64,000 nucleotides of DNA from Pseudoalteromonas lipolytica (GCF_001306915.1 NZ_LJTC01000003.1:1-64000); one strand, 5' to 3'. Positions 27,103 to 35,980 are shown, numbered from the stretch's first letter. Translations and numbers: made by a program. The notes: generated from the letters alone by a model not told the origin.

Positions 27103-28056
27103 ATGCAGCAATCGACAATTAAAATTGGTTTAAGCGCCTGCTTAGCAGGCGACAAGGTTCGCTTTGACAGTGGGCACAAAAAATCTAATTTTTGCATGGA
27201 TGAGTTGGCTAACCATGTTGAATATAAAAAGTTTTGTCCTGAAGTAGCGGTAGGGTTGCCAATCCCTCGACCAACTATTCGTCAAGTGCGTGTTGGCGAT
27301 ACTATTAAAGTGTGCCGCCCAGATGGCACTGGCGATGTTGGTCCTAAGTTAACAGAATACGGTAAACGCGTTGCCACAGAACAAACGGCAGAATTAAGTG
27401 GCTTTGTATTTTGCGCGAAAAGTCCTAGTTGCGGTATGGAACGAATTAAAATCTACAATGAAGCGGGTACAGGTAACACCTCGGAAGGCGTTGGCTTTTT
27501 TGCAGAGCAAATAATGGCACATAACCCATTGTTACCATGCGAAGAAAACGGTCGTTTAAATGATATGCATCTTCGCGAAAACTTTGTAATGCGTGTTTAT
27601 ACTTACAAGCATTGGCAAACATTAAGCGAGCAACCCCTCACAGTTCATCGATTGACTCAGTTTCATGCCCAATATAAATACTTATTGATGGCACACAACT
27701 ACGAGGCTTACCGTAGTCTGGGGAATTTGCTTGGCACTTTTGATGGCGAAGATATCCAAACTTTGGCTGATGAATATATTTTAGGGTTAATGACAGCCCT
27801 TAAAAAGCCAGCTTCACGTAAAAATAACGCAAATACCTTAATGCATTTGCAAGGTTATTTTAAAAAATCGCTTTCTAAGATTGAAAAGCAAGAACTACGT
27901 GATGCTATCGATGAATATCGCCAAGGCTTAGTGCCACTATACGTACCACTTACGCTAATTAAGCATCATTTAAAAGTGCATCCAAACGAGTATCTTGCTA
28001 AGCAAGTGTATCTTGACCCCTATCCGAACGAATTAAAACTACGCTACGGAATTTAA
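27103..28056 (+). CDS. DUF523-DUF1722 (YbgA-like) protein
   Basis: A 317-residue fusion: DUF523 (about 1-150; IKIGLSACLAGDKVRFDSGHK, and FCAKSPSCG with a Cys pair) joined to DUF1722 (about 190-305; LMAHNYEAYRSLGNLLG). The conserved cysteines may bind metal or an iron-sulfur cluster (inference). The same fusion commonly precedes phrB in bacteria, and here the two overlap by one base (TAATG), suggesting a role in photorepair, which remains undefined biochemically. It starts 10 bp after chrR; ATG at 27103 preceded by GTAGAG. Confidence 0.87.
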   Translation: MQQSTIKIGLSACLAGDKVRFDSGHKKSNFCMDELANHVEYKKFCPEVAVGLPIPRPTIRQVRVGDTIKVCRPDGTGDVGPKLTEYGKRVATEQTAELSGFVFCAKSPSCGMERIKIYNEAGTGNTSEGVGFFAEQIMAHNPLLPCEENGRLNDMHLRENFVMRVYTYKHWQTLSEQPLTVHRLTQFHAQYKYLLMAHNYEAYRSLGNLLGTFDGEDIQTLADEYILGLMTALKKPASRKNNANTLMHLQGYFKKSLSKIEKQELRDAIDEYRQGLVPLYVPLTLIKHHLKVHPNEYLAKQVYLDPYPNELKLRYGI

Positions 28057-29447
28057 TGAATACATTATTTTGGTTTAGGCGCGATCTGCGCCTTTTTAAT
28101 AACGACGCCTTGTATCATGCAATCGAAAATGGTTGCAGAAATGCGGTATTTTTTATTACTGAAAAGCAATGGCAAAAGCATGATGTGGCTGCTATCCAGC
28201 TAGATTTATTAAAGCGTAGGCTTAGCTTCTTAGGGGAGCTTTTAGCTAGCAAAGGTATTGAATTACATATTATTGATGCAGCTGATTACGCAGGCTGTGT
28301 TGAAAAGTTAGCGTCCTTTTGCGAGCAGCATCAAGTAAAAAATGTCTACGCTAACAACGAATATGAGCTTAACGAGGTAAACCGAGATAAAGCCTTTTTA
28401 CAGCACGCTGACAGCTATGGGGTTGCTTTTTACGCATACGACGGCGATGTGATTGCGCCACCGGGAAGCATCAAAAATCAAAGCGGCGAAATGTTTAAAG
28501 TATTCACGCCATTTAAAAATGCATGGTTAAAAGTTTATCAAGACACCCACTTTTATTTTGCTGAGCCGCCACAGATGTTCGAGCCAATTGAGTGGCAGCC
28601 AAGTGAGTTATTAGCCTCAGACGGCAGCTCAGAAAAATGGCCTGTTGATGATGAAACACTCAGCCACGTTTGCGCGCGCTTTATTGAAGAAAAACTCGCA
28701 ACATATCAAGACCAACGAGATATCCCAAGCATTAAAGGCACCTCGGGTTTAAGCCCATATTTAGCCCTTGGCATTATCAGCGTTCATCAATTATTGGCAC
28801 TGATCCAACAGCGTCACCCTGATGTACTCCGTAGCAGTAAAAGTAACTTGTTTTGTTGGGTTAACGAATTGATTTGGCGTGAGTTTTACCGTCACCTTAT
28901 CGCGATTTATCCAAACCTAAATAAGTACGAAAATTTTAACGATAAATACAACGCTGTGAAATGGCGTGATGATGACAGCGACTTTAAAGCATGGTGCGAA
29001 GGTAAAACAGGCTACCCGTTAGTTGATGCTGCAATGAGGCAGCTTCTGCAAACTGGCTGGATGCATAACCGATTACGCATGGTGGTTGCGAGCTTTTTAA
29101 CCAAGCATTTATTAATTGATTGGCGTAAAGGCGAGCGTTTTTTTATGCACCACCTAATAGACGGCGACCTTGCATCTAATAACGGTGGCTGGCAATGGGC
29201 TGCTAGTACAGGGTGTGATGCTCAGCCATATTTCCGAATTTTTAACCCTATCACCCAAAGCGAGCGGTTTGATCCAGATGGTGAATTTATCCGTAAATAT
29301 TTACCAGAGCTGGAAAAAATACCTGCTAAGCAAATCCATTTTCCGCATGATTATCTAGCGAAACAGGGTAAGTCGAGCAGTTATTGGCCAGCAATTGTTG
29401 ATCATAAAGCCGCACGAGAGCGAGCGCTTAACGCATTTAAGGTGTGA
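28056..29447 (+). CDS. phrB: deoxyribodipyrimidine photo-lyase (class I)
   Basis: Light-dependent repair of cyclobutane pyrimidine dimers, 463 residues. N-terminal antenna-binding alpha/beta domain (about 1-130, FWFRRDLRLFNNDAL) and C-terminal FAD domain (about 200-460). Flavin-site signatures visible: NELIWREFYRHLI, QTGWMHNRLRM, ASFLTKHLLIDWR, and NNGGWQWAASTGCDAQPYF with FRIFNPITQSERFDPDG. The electron-transfer tryptophans of the family are in these blocks. Starts on TAATG overlap with the DUF523 gene and precedes the NTF2-like gene by one base. In sigma-E/ChrR regulons it is a typical member. Confidence 0.96.
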   Translation: MNTLFWFRRDLRLFNNDALYHAIENGCRNAVFFITEKQWQKHDVAAIQLDLLKRRLSFLGELLASKGIELHIIDAADYAGCVEKLASFCEQHQVKNVYANNEYELNEVNRDKAFLQHADSYGVAFYAYDGDVIAPPGSIKNQSGEMFKVFTPFKNAWLKVYQDTHFYFAEPPQMFEPIEWQPSELLASDGSSEKWPVDDETLSHVCARFIEEKLATYQDQRDIPSIKGTSGLSPYLALGIISVHQLLALIQQRHPDVLRSSKSNLFCWVNELIWREFYRHLIAIYPNLNKYENFNDKYNAVKWRDDDSDFKAWCEGKTGYPLVDAAMRQLLQTGWMHNRLRMVVASFLTKHLLIDWRKGERFFMHHLIDGDLASNNGGWQWAASTGCDAQPYFRIFNPITQSERFDPDGEFIRKYLPELEKIPAKQIHFPHDYLAKQGKSSSYWPAIVDHKAARERALNAFKV

Positions 29448-29448
29448 C

Positions 29449-29895
29449 ATGGACAAGGCGATCCTTGATAGGTTTATTGATGTTTATCAAACACTCAATA
29501 AAGACAATTTACAGTTACTGAATGAAATCTATCATACAGATATTCATTTCGCAGATCCCTTGCATGCGGTAAATGGTCTTGGGGAACTGCGTGAATACTT
29601 CAAAAACCTTTACGCCAATGTACTTTCTTGCGAATTTGTTATTGAAGACAGCTATGTTACTGAAAATACCGAGGGCAAAGACGACATCGCGTTTATCTAT
29701 TGGACTATGCAATATCGACATCCAAAGCTTAACAAAGGCCAAGCAATCTCGGTTGCAGGCCATAGCCGTTTAAAGTTTGCTGGCGATAAAATAATTAATC
29801 ATCGCGACTATTTTGACGTAGGCGCTATGCTTTACAGGCATATTCCCGTGCTTGGCTCGGCTGTGAAATACATCGATAAAAGAGCGAGTGCATAA
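29449..29895 (+). CDS. NTF2/SnoaL-like small protein
   Basis: A 148-residue cone-shaped alpha+beta (NTF2-like, SnoaL) protein. It begins MDKAILDRFIDVYQTLNK, then has YHTDIHFADPLHAVNG and a terminal FRDYFDVGAMLYRHIPVLG-like segment. Such proteins bind small hydrophobic ligands or act as isomerases; function here unknown. It starts 1 base after phrB and overlaps the SDR gene (TAATG). The same gene order is typical of photolyase-linked sigma-E clusters. ATG 29449 preferred over 29395, which lies in phrB. Confidence 0.8.
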   Translation: MDKAILDRFIDVYQTLNKDNLQLLNEIYHTDIHFADPLHAVNGLGELREYFKNLYANVLSCEFVIEDSYVTENTEGKDDIAFIYWTMQYRHPKLNKGQAISVAGHSRLKFAGDKIINHRDYFDVGAMLYRHIPVLGSAVKYIDKRASA

Positions 29896-30605
29896 TGACG
29901 ACATTAATTACAGGTGCAACTTCAGGTATTGGCGAGTCATTAGCAACGCTTTATGCAGACAATAATGAACAGGTCATTGCATGCGGTAGAAATTCAGAAA
30001 AGCTTGCTAAATTGAGCCAACATCAAAATATTGAGTCTTGCCAGTTTGATGCAACAGACCTTCAAGATATTCGTTCGAGCACAGTGGCTTATACGCAATT
30101 TGACCGGGTTATTTTAAATGCTGGCAATTGTGAGTACATTGATGATGCTCGCAATTTTGACAGTAGCTTGTTTGAACGGGTAGTCACGACCAATCTGCTC
30201 AGTATGGGCTATTGCCTTGAGGCGCTATTACCAAAAATAAAGCCCGGTGGTCAGCTGGTGCTCGTAAGCTCTAGTGTGACTTATTTACCCTTACCGCGCA
30301 GCCAAGCATATGGTGCGTCTAAAGCCGGTGTAAGTTATTTAGCTAATAGCTTAGCGGTTGATTTAAAAGATATCGATGTCACTTTAGTTCACCCTGGTTT
30401 TGTTAAAACGCCGCTGACTGATAAAAACGACTTTCCTATGCCTATGGCGGTGAGTGCAGAAAAAGCGGCAAATTATATTTATAAAGGGGTCGCGAAAAGG
30501 CGCAAAGAAGTGCACTTTCCGCACCGTTTTACCTTCATTTTAAAATTTTTAAGAATGCTTCCTACGCCACTTTGGCTGAAGCTTGCAAAAGGATTATCAC
30601 GTTGA
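29895..30605 (+). CDS. short-chain dehydrogenase/reductase
   Basis: A 236-residue SDR with Rossmann motif LITGATSGIGESLATLY at the N-terminus, LNAGNCEY, and the catalytic Ser-Tyr-Lys in VLVSSSVTYLPLPRSQAYGASKAG (Y-x3-K = YGASK). Cytoplasmic NAD(P)-dependent oxidoreductase; substrate unknown. Lipid-like substrates are suggested by its place among the fatty-acid modifying genes of this cluster. Start overlaps the NTF2-like stop (TAATG), and its own stop overlaps the following TTG start. Confidence 0.87.
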   Translation: MTTLITGATSGIGESLATLYADNNEQVIACGRNSEKLAKLSQHQNIESCQFDATDLQDIRSSTVAYTQFDRVILNAGNCEYIDDARNFDSSLFERVVTTNLLSMGYCLEALLPKIKPGGQLVLVSSSVTYLPLPRSQAYGASKAGVSYLANSLAVDLKDIDVTLVHPGFVKTPLTDKNDFPMPMAVSAEKAANYIYKGVAKRRKEVHFPHRFTFILKFLRMLPTPLWLKLAKGLSR

Positions 30606-31858
30606 AAAAAGTGGCTGTTATTGGATCTGGCATAGCGGGTTTAAGCTGTGCGCACCTATTGCATAAACACTACGATGTAACCGTATTTGAGAAAAACGAC
30701 TACATAGGTGGCCATACTGCAACCATAGACGTAAAAGTTGATGGCGTTGAGTACGCTGTTGATACAGGGTTTATTGTCTTTAACGACCGAACTTACCCAT
30801 ATTTTGAAAAACTACTTAAGCGCTTGGGCGTTGAGCGTCAGAAAACCCAAATGAGCTTTAGTGTGCATAACGAACAAACAGGCTTTGAATATAACGGTCA
30901 TACTTTTTGGAGTTTGTTCGCACAAAAACGCAATATCTTTCGCCCTAAATTCTGGAAACTTTTAAAAGACATTGTTCGCTTTAATGATGTGTGTAAATCA
31001 TTACATGCTGAAAAAAATTACAAAGCAAATCAAACTCTAGGTGAGTTTTTAGACGAGCATGATTTTAACGAGTTTTTCCGTTTTCATTATATCTTGCCGA
31101 TGGGCGCTGCTATTTGGTCAACAAGCATTAAAGAGATGGCGCAAGTTGGCGTAGAGTTTTTTGTTAAGTTCTTTTATAACCATGGTTTGTTGGACATCAC
31201 TAATCGTCCGCAGTGGTATGTTATTCCGGGAGGCTCTCGCGAATACATTAAACCTATGATCCAAGGTTTTGCTGATAAAATTCGTTTAAATAGTAATATC
31301 AGCTCGGTATCTCGAAAAGATGACAATGTGCATGTTCATTTTGATGATGGCCACAGTGAATCATTCGATAAAGTTGTGTTTGCTTGCCACTCAGATCAAG
31401 CTTTAAAGCTGTTATTAGACCCAAGCGAAGACGAAAAAAGTGTTCTCTCAGCGATACCTTATACGGCTAATTCAGTGGTACTACACACTGATACTACACT
31501 GCTACCAAAACGCAAAGCCGCATGGGCGAGTTGGAATTATCTGTTAAATAACAACACAGATAAAGCTGCTGTTGTAACTTATCAGATGAATATTTTGCAA
31601 GGGATTCAAAGCGATACGCAATTTTGTGTCACGCTTAACCACCTTGATGGCATTAAAAAAGATAAAATTTTACGCGAGTTTACTTATCATCATCCGGTAT
31701 TTAATAAACAGTCGATTGCCGCTCAACAGCAAAAGTCTCTTATTGACGGTAAAAATAATAGCTATTTTTGCGGTGCTTATTGGTACAACGGTTTCCACGA
31801 AGATGGTGTAAGAAGTGCTGTAAACGTGGCAAAGCAACTCGGAGTCGAGTTTGAATAG
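30602..31858 (+). CDS. FAD-dependent amine-oxidase-like protein
   Basis: A 418-residue flavoprotein with the FAD-binding GSGIAGLSCAHLL dinucleotide fold at the N-terminus and GGHTATID typical of the amine-oxidase/phytoene-desaturase superfamily. It is the protein usually found next to DUF1365 and CFA synthase in sigma-E regulons, probably acting on membrane lipids. The start is TTG at 30602: AAAGGA lies 9 bases upstream and TTGA overlaps the SDR stop. A start at 30572 lies within the SDR gene. Terminal segment YNGFHEDGVRSAVNVAKQLG is the closing FAD-binding motif. Confidence 0.87.
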   Translation: MKKVAVIGSGIAGLSCAHLLHKHYDVTVFEKNDYIGGHTATIDVKVDGVEYAVDTGFIVFNDRTYPYFEKLLKRLGVERQKTQMSFSVHNEQTGFEYNGHTFWSLFAQKRNIFRPKFWKLLKDIVRFNDVCKSLHAEKNYKANQTLGEFLDEHDFNEFFRFHYILPMGAAIWSTSIKEMAQVGVEFFVKFFYNHGLLDITNRPQWYVIPGGSREYIKPMIQGFADKIRLNSNISSVSRKDDNVHVHFDDGHSESFDKVVFACHSDQALKLLLDPSEDEKSVLSAIPYTANSVVLHTDTTLLPKRKAAWASWNYLLNNNTDKAAVVTYQMNILQGIQSDTQFCVTLNHLDGIKKDKILREFTYHHPVFNKQSIAAQQQKSLIDGKNNSYFCGAYWYNGFHEDGVRSAVNVAKQLGVEFE

Positions 31859-32600
31859 CGCCATTTATGTAGGTGATGTTCGCCATAGGCGCTTTGCCGT
31901 AAAAGAGCATCACTTTAAATACCCGCTTTATATGATGTGGGTCGATTTAGCTAAGCCTGATGAGCTTAATGGAGTTCATCCTTGGCTTGGCTTAAGTGGT
32001 TTCAAGGCGCTTAAATTTAATCAGAGCGACTATTTTAATTATCAAACCGATATGCAGTTGCCACTCAAGCAGCGTGCACTTAACAAAATTAAAGAGCTTG
32101 GCATTGACGATGACTTTACCCATGTTTTTATGCTCGGACAGGTGCGCTGTTTAGGAATTTATTTTAGCCCGGTTAACTTTTTCTTCTTCCAAACTAGTCA
32201 TGGCGAGTTCACTCACATGCTTGCTGAAGTCAGCAACACGCCCTGGAATGAACGTCATTATTATGTCGTACCCCTTGAAAAAAAAGTGAACTTTAAAAAG
32301 GTTTTCTCCGTATCACCTTTCATGAACTTAGATATGAACTATCATTGGCATATTAGAATGAATTCTGATAACACCATGATTCATATTGAAAATAAAAAAG
32401 ACGACACTCTTTTGTTTGATGCAACCCTGCGTTTGCAAAAGCAGCCTCTCACGAAAGAGCAGGTTAGTGCCGTGCTTAAACAGTTTCCGGCTATGACGTT
32501 AAGTATTTTTAAAGGTATTTACCTTCATGCTTTGAAGTTGTTTTGCAAACGTGTGCCATTTATTGGCCACTCGGGCAAACAAGAGAATTCAACTAGGTGA
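31851..32600 (+). CDS. DUF1365 protein
   Basis: A 249-residue DUF1365 protein: begins NSAIYVGDVRHRRF, with GIYFSPVNFFFF, AEVSNTPWNERHYYV and SPFMNLDMNYHW as family blocks. Often cotranscribed with a CFA synthase; role in lipid modification is inferred from this linkage. The start is TTG at 31851, six bases after GGAG (31841-31844), and it overlaps the flavoprotein stop. Cytoplasmic or membrane-peripheral, no signal peptide. Confidence 0.85.
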   Translation: MNSAIYVGDVRHRRFAVKEHHFKYPLYMMWVDLAKPDELNGVHPWLGLSGFKALKFNQSDYFNYQTDMQLPLKQRALNKIKELGIDDDFTHVFMLGQVRCLGIYFSPVNFFFFQTSHGEFTHMLAEVSNTPWNERHYYVVPLEKKVNFKKVFSVSPFMNLDMNYHWHIRMNSDNTMIHIENKKDDTLLFDATLRLQKQPLTKEQVSAVLKQFPAMTLSIFKGIYLHALKLFCKRVPFIGHSGKQENSTR

Positions 32601-32604
32601 TGTG

Positions 32605-33867
32605 ATGGAAAAAGTATCAAATTTAACACAAGCCCAAACGACCGGCTGGATGACAAAGCTTTATAAAAAACTGGTAATAGGTGCATTCAACAGTATCAAC
32701 ATCGGTTGCATTACTCTTAAAGAGGGTAACCAAACAGAGCAATTCGGTGACATTACAAGTGATTTACACGCAACGGTCACGGTAAATGATGCTGCTATGT
32801 ATAAGTCATTTGCGTTATCTGGCAGTGTGGGTGCCGGAGAGGCTTATATTCTTGGCTATTGGGATTGTGACAAACTCACTAAACTTATTGAAATATTTGC
32901 CCTTAACCAAGATCAGCTAGATGCATTCGAGAAAAAATTTGCCTTTTTAAGTGGCATTGCGCACCGAGTTAATCACATTAAAAATAAAAACTCAGCAAGC
33001 GGTTCAAAAAAGAACATTGCGGCGCACTATGATTTAGGCAACGATTTATACAGTGCATTTTTAAGTGACGAAATGTTGTATTCATGTGCTGTTTACCCGT
33101 CAAAACAAGCTAGCCTTGAACAGGCCCAAGCGCACAAACTCGCATTGATTTGTGAGCAGGTTGATTTAAAACCCGGTGATTCGGTGATTGAGATTGGCAC
33201 AGGGTGGGGCGCCTTTGCGATTTATGCAGCAACACATTTTGATTGCCATGTAACAACGACCACCATTTCTGATGAGCAACATGCTTATGTAGAACAAAAG
33301 GTCAAAGAGCTTAACCTTGAGCATAAAATAACGTTATTAAAGCAGGATTACCGCCTCTTAGAGGGCAAGTACGATAAGCTTGTATCAATTGAAATGATTG
33401 AAGCTGTTGGGCATGAGTATTTGCCTGGCTTTTTTGCAAAATGTCAGTCTTTATTAAAAGACAGTGGTGCAATGCTTATTCAAGCAATCACCATAGCTGA
33501 TCAGCGTTATAGCCATTACCTTAAAAATTCCGATTTCATCCAGCAGTACATCTTCCCGGGGGGGTGTTTGCCTTGTTTAGATGAAATGAATAAGCAAATA
33601 AAGCAGCAAACAGACATGGTTGTGCACAGTGTAAAAGATATTGGTGTTCACTATGCAAGAACTTTGGCTGATTGGCGCGAGCGCTTTGTCGCTAGCTGGC
33701 CTGAAATAGACAAAGTGAAATTTGACCAGCGATTCTATCGTTTATGGTTATTTTATTTAGCTTACTGTGAAGGTGCGTTTAGAACCCGTGCTATCAGTAC
33801 CGTTCATTTAGTTGCCCGTAAACCTCGTTTTGGTCATTCTGGCGATGATATCGCGCTCGATTATTAA
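32605..33867 (+). CDS. cfa: cyclopropane-fatty-acyl-phospholipid synthase
   Basis: A 420-residue SAM-dependent enzyme that methylenates double bonds of membrane phospholipid acyl chains. The C-terminal domain has the SAM-binding IEIGTGWGAFAIYAA motif, followed by VTTTTISDEQ and SIEMIEAVGHEYLPGFF. The YSCAVY block and AHYDLGNDLY near residue 140 are diagnostic of CFA synthases. ATG at 32605 is four bases after DUF1365. In Rhodobacter sphaeroides, CFA synthase of the sigma-E cluster acts in furan-fatty-acid formation under singlet-oxygen stress; whether that applies here is inference. Confidence 0.92.
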   Translation: MEKVSNLTQAQTTGWMTKLYKKLVIGAFNSINIGCITLKEGNQTEQFGDITSDLHATVTVNDAAMYKSFALSGSVGAGEAYILGYWDCDKLTKLIEIFALNQDQLDAFEKKFAFLSGIAHRVNHIKNKNSASGSKKNIAAHYDLGNDLYSAFLSDEMLYSCAVYPSKQASLEQAQAHKLALICEQVDLKPGDSVIEIGTGWGAFAIYAATHFDCHVTTTTISDEQHAYVEQKVKELNLEHKITLLKQDYRLLEGKYDKLVSIEMIEAVGHEYLPGFFAKCQSLLKDSGAMLIQAITIADQRYSHYLKNSDFIQQYIFPGGCLPCLDEMNKQIKQQTDMVVHSVKDIGVHYARTLADWRERFVASWPEIDKVKFDQRFYRLWLFYLAYCEGAFRTRAISTVHLVARKPRFGHSGDDIALDY

Positions 33868-34339
33868 CTTTGTTTTGTTTCAAGGAGTCTGGTTTATGGC
33901 CTTACTCCTTGAACACAACTCTCTGATACCCGCTTTAACTGTTGTCGCTTTGATGATTTATCTATCAAAGCAACGCCAGCAAGATAGTTGGCTACTCTTA
34001 TGTGGTTTGCCTCTCGCACTGGGCTATGAATGGCTTGCCAGCAGCTTAAATTTACTTGCCTTTAAAGTAAGCCCTTTTCCTCTATGGCTTGCTGTACTTT
34101 GGGCTGCACTACTTTTAACCATTAATACTTCGATGCACTTTCTACAAAAGCTGCCTTGGTATATTGCTTGGGGTGTTTGCGCGCTATTTGCTCCTGCTAG
34201 TTACTATGCTGGAATGCGCTTTGAAGTGCTTAATACTGAGCTCGTTCTTTGGCAGTTTTGGCTCGTTTATGGTTTGGGTTGGGCAAGTATGTTTATGGCG
34301 ATAATCGCTATTAATAAGCGATTTTTAGCGGCTAAATGA
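33845..34339 (+). CDS. DUF2878 inner-membrane protein
   Basis: A 164-residue protein with about five hydrophobic helices, matching DUF2878: it begins ISRSIINFVLFQGVWFMALL. Predicted inner-membrane. It overlaps the cfa end by 23 bases. A sigma-E promoter overlaps its stop codon. Function unknown; its constant linkage to CFA synthase suggests a role in lipid-linked photo-oxidative stress response. Confidence 0.82.
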   Translation: MISRSIINFVLFQGVWFMALLLEHNSLIPALTVVALMIYLSKQRQQDSWLLLCGLPLALGYEWLASSLNLLAFKVSPFPLWLAVLWAALLLTINTSMHFLQKLPWYIAWGVCALFAPASYYAGMRFEVLNTELVLWQFWLVYGLGWASMFMAIIAINKRFLAAK

Positions 34340-34364
34340 TCAGTTTTAAGTGGTTTTCCGTAGT
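34337..34364 (+). promoter_or_regulatory. sigma-E promoter before the chalcone-isomerase-like gene
   Basis: TGATCA (34337-34342), 16 bases, then CGTAGT (34359-34364). The TGA is also the stop codon of DUF2878. Start predicted about 34370, 25 bases before the next ATG. Confidence 0.6.
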
Positions 34365-34394
34365 GTTTGATAACACAACTTTAAGGATTATTCG

Positions 34395-34892
34395 ATGAAA
34401 CAGTCACTTAATTTAAGTTTATTTGCTGCGTTATTGTTCTCTGCGGGCGTATATGCAAATGGCTTTAAAACGGTGGGCCAAGCGAAAATGGAGTATCTGT
34501 TTTGGGATGTTTATAACGCTAAATTAGAGACCCCATCGGGTTCGTATCAGTTTGGCCAACACCCCAGCAAACTTACACTGACTTATTTGCGAGATTTCGA
34601 TGCGAAAGACATCGTCAAAGCAACCAACGAGCAATGGCAACATTTAAAGCTCAATGACATGGTTGGTGCTTACGATAAACAATTATTAGCCCTTTGGCCT
34701 GATATCAAAAAAAACGATTCGTTGTCGTTTCAAACCAACGAGCAAGGAATTGGTACTTTCTACTTTAATGATAAAAAGCTAGGTCAGATCGATGATAATA
34801 GATTCGCTGACAACTTCTTAGCAATTTGGTTAAGCGCCGACACGTCTGAACCATCACTTCGTAAACAGCTTATTGGAGGGAAACATGATTAA
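34395..34892 (+). CDS. chalcone-isomerase-like periplasmic protein
   Basis: A 165-residue exported protein; signal peptide of about 21 residues (SAGVYANG). The mature part matches the bacterial chalcone isomerase-like domain (VGQAKMEYLFWDVYNAKLE, then KLTLTYLRDFDAKDIVKATNEQW). In bacteria this fold may bind fatty acids; function here unknown. AAGGAT before the ATG. Has its own sigma-E box, and overlaps the DUF3833 start by 8 bases. Confidence 0.85.
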   Translation: MKQSLNLSLFAALLFSAGVYANGFKTVGQAKMEYLFWDVYNAKLETPSGSYQFGQHPSKLTLTYLRDFDAKDIVKATNEQWQHLKLNDMVGAYDKQLLALWPDIKKNDSLSFQTNEQGIGTFYFNDKKLGQIDDNRFADNFLAIWLSADTSEPSLRKQLIGGKHD

Positions 34893-35418
34893 GCTCAAAG
34901 CACTCTTTATTTTTGCTATGGTACTGTTAATTACCAGCTGCTCTGCGCCAGATGTTGATTATTATCACGGAACAGAGCCTAAGTTTGACTTTAAGCAGTT
35001 TTTTAGTGGTGAGCTCAAAGCCTACGGCGTTGTGCAAGACCACAAGGGCGAGTTAACTCGTAAGCTGGTAGTTGACATGCAAGCATCTTGGAACGGCAAT
35101 CAGGGAGTGATTGACGAGCAATTTGTTTATGATGATGGCGAAACGCAAACCCGTGTTTGGTACATCACCATTAATGATGATGGCAGTATCACAGGAACAG
35201 CATCAGATGTGATTGGCGAAGCAAAGGGTGAGAGCAATGGAAGCGTGTTCCATTGGACATATTCTGTTGAGCTTCCATATGATGGTAGTACTTTAGTGGT
35301 AAATTTCGATGATTGGATGTACTTGGTAACACAATCACGCTTGATAAACCGTACCGCTATTGATAAGTTTGGCTTTGAGGTCGGGGAAGTTACCTTGGTT
35401 ATCGAGAAAATTGAATGA
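34885..35418 (+). CDS. DUF3833 lipoprotein
   Basis: A 177-residue lipoprotein: signal peptide with lipobox ITSC near residue 19, then VDYYHGTEPKFDFKQFFSGEL and DGETQTRVWYI blocks typical of DUF3833. Expected on the outer membrane or in the periplasmic leaflet. GGAGGG sits upstream of ATG 34885, seven bases away, and decides the start over 34873. It is the last gene of the sigma-E cluster; function is unknown, but the family is a regular neighbour of CFA synthase and the chalcone-isomerase-like protein. Confidence 0.87.
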   Translation: MIKLKALFIFAMVLLITSCSAPDVDYYHGTEPKFDFKQFFSGELKAYGVVQDHKGELTRKLVVDMQASWNGNQGVIDEQFVYDDGETQTRVWYITINDDGSITGTASDVIGEAKGESNGSVFHWTYSVELPYDGSTLVVNFDDWMYLVTQSRLINRTAIDKFGFEVGEVTLVIEKIE

Positions 35419-35622
35419 TGGTTTGGCTATCATAAAATTTTGTGATGGAAGTTAAATTAAGTCTTTATTAATACTGATGTCACTAACCTTGTGATTGATA
35501 GTTAAATAGTAGTCATTTTTGAATAAATTACGTAAAAATAGCAATTTGCTGTTGCTAACTTCTCAAAAATGCATAAAGATAGGTTTTGCGAAGGCAAAAT
35601 AATAACGAATAGGAATCTAACA

Positions 35623-35898
35623 ATGAATAAAGCTCAATTAGTTGAAAAAATTGCTACTGATGCAGAAATCTCAAAAGCGGCAGCAACTCGTGCACTAGAT
35701 GCATTCACTGGCGCAGTTACTAACTCTCTTAAAGAAGGTAACTCAGTAGCATTAGTTGGTTTTGGTACTTTCTCAGTAAAAGAGCGTGCAGCGCGTACTG
35801 GCCGTAACCCACAAACTGGTGCAGAAATCCAAATCGCAGCAGCAACTATCCCAAGCTTTAAAGCGGGTAAAGGTCTTAAAGACCAAGTTAATCCTTAA
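35623..35898 (+). CDS. hupA: DNA-binding protein HU
   Basis: A 91-residue HU nucleoid protein: [19 protein letters not shown] at the N-terminus and the arm signature [18 protein letters not shown], followed by [15 protein letters not shown]. It bends and compacts DNA. It resembles HU-alpha more than HU-beta by eye, so the symbol is tentative. The ATG at 35623 has AGGA upstream; an in-frame start at 35569 would add 18 residues not found in HU. Monocistronic, followed by a strong terminator. The 204-bp gap before it (35419-35622) probably holds its promoter. Confidence 0.92.
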   Translation: MNKAQLVEKIATDAEISKAAATRALDAFTGAVTNSLKEGNSVALVGFGTFSVKERAARTGRNPQTGAEIQIAAATIPSFKAGKGLKDQVNP

Positions 35899-35920
35899 TA
35901 GGATAACTTACTAATTATTG

Positions 35921-35946
35921 AAAAAAGGGCTTATAGCCCTTTTTTT
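35921..35946. terminator. bidirectional terminator between HU and ilvH
   Basis: AAAAAAGGGC (35921-35930), loop TTATA, GCCCTTTTTTT (35936-35946). It serves HU on + and ilvH on -. Confidence 0.9.
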
Positions 35947-35980
35947 GTATCTTGCGTTTTGTCGCGCTAGCGAAAAAGGC

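Noticed and set aside
28541-28553. 13 bases matching the AGACACCCACTTT repeat within phrB
   Set aside because: It lies in an intact, conserved-length photolyase gene and encodes ordinary residues (QDTHFYF); no other repeat copy is beside it. Probably chance.
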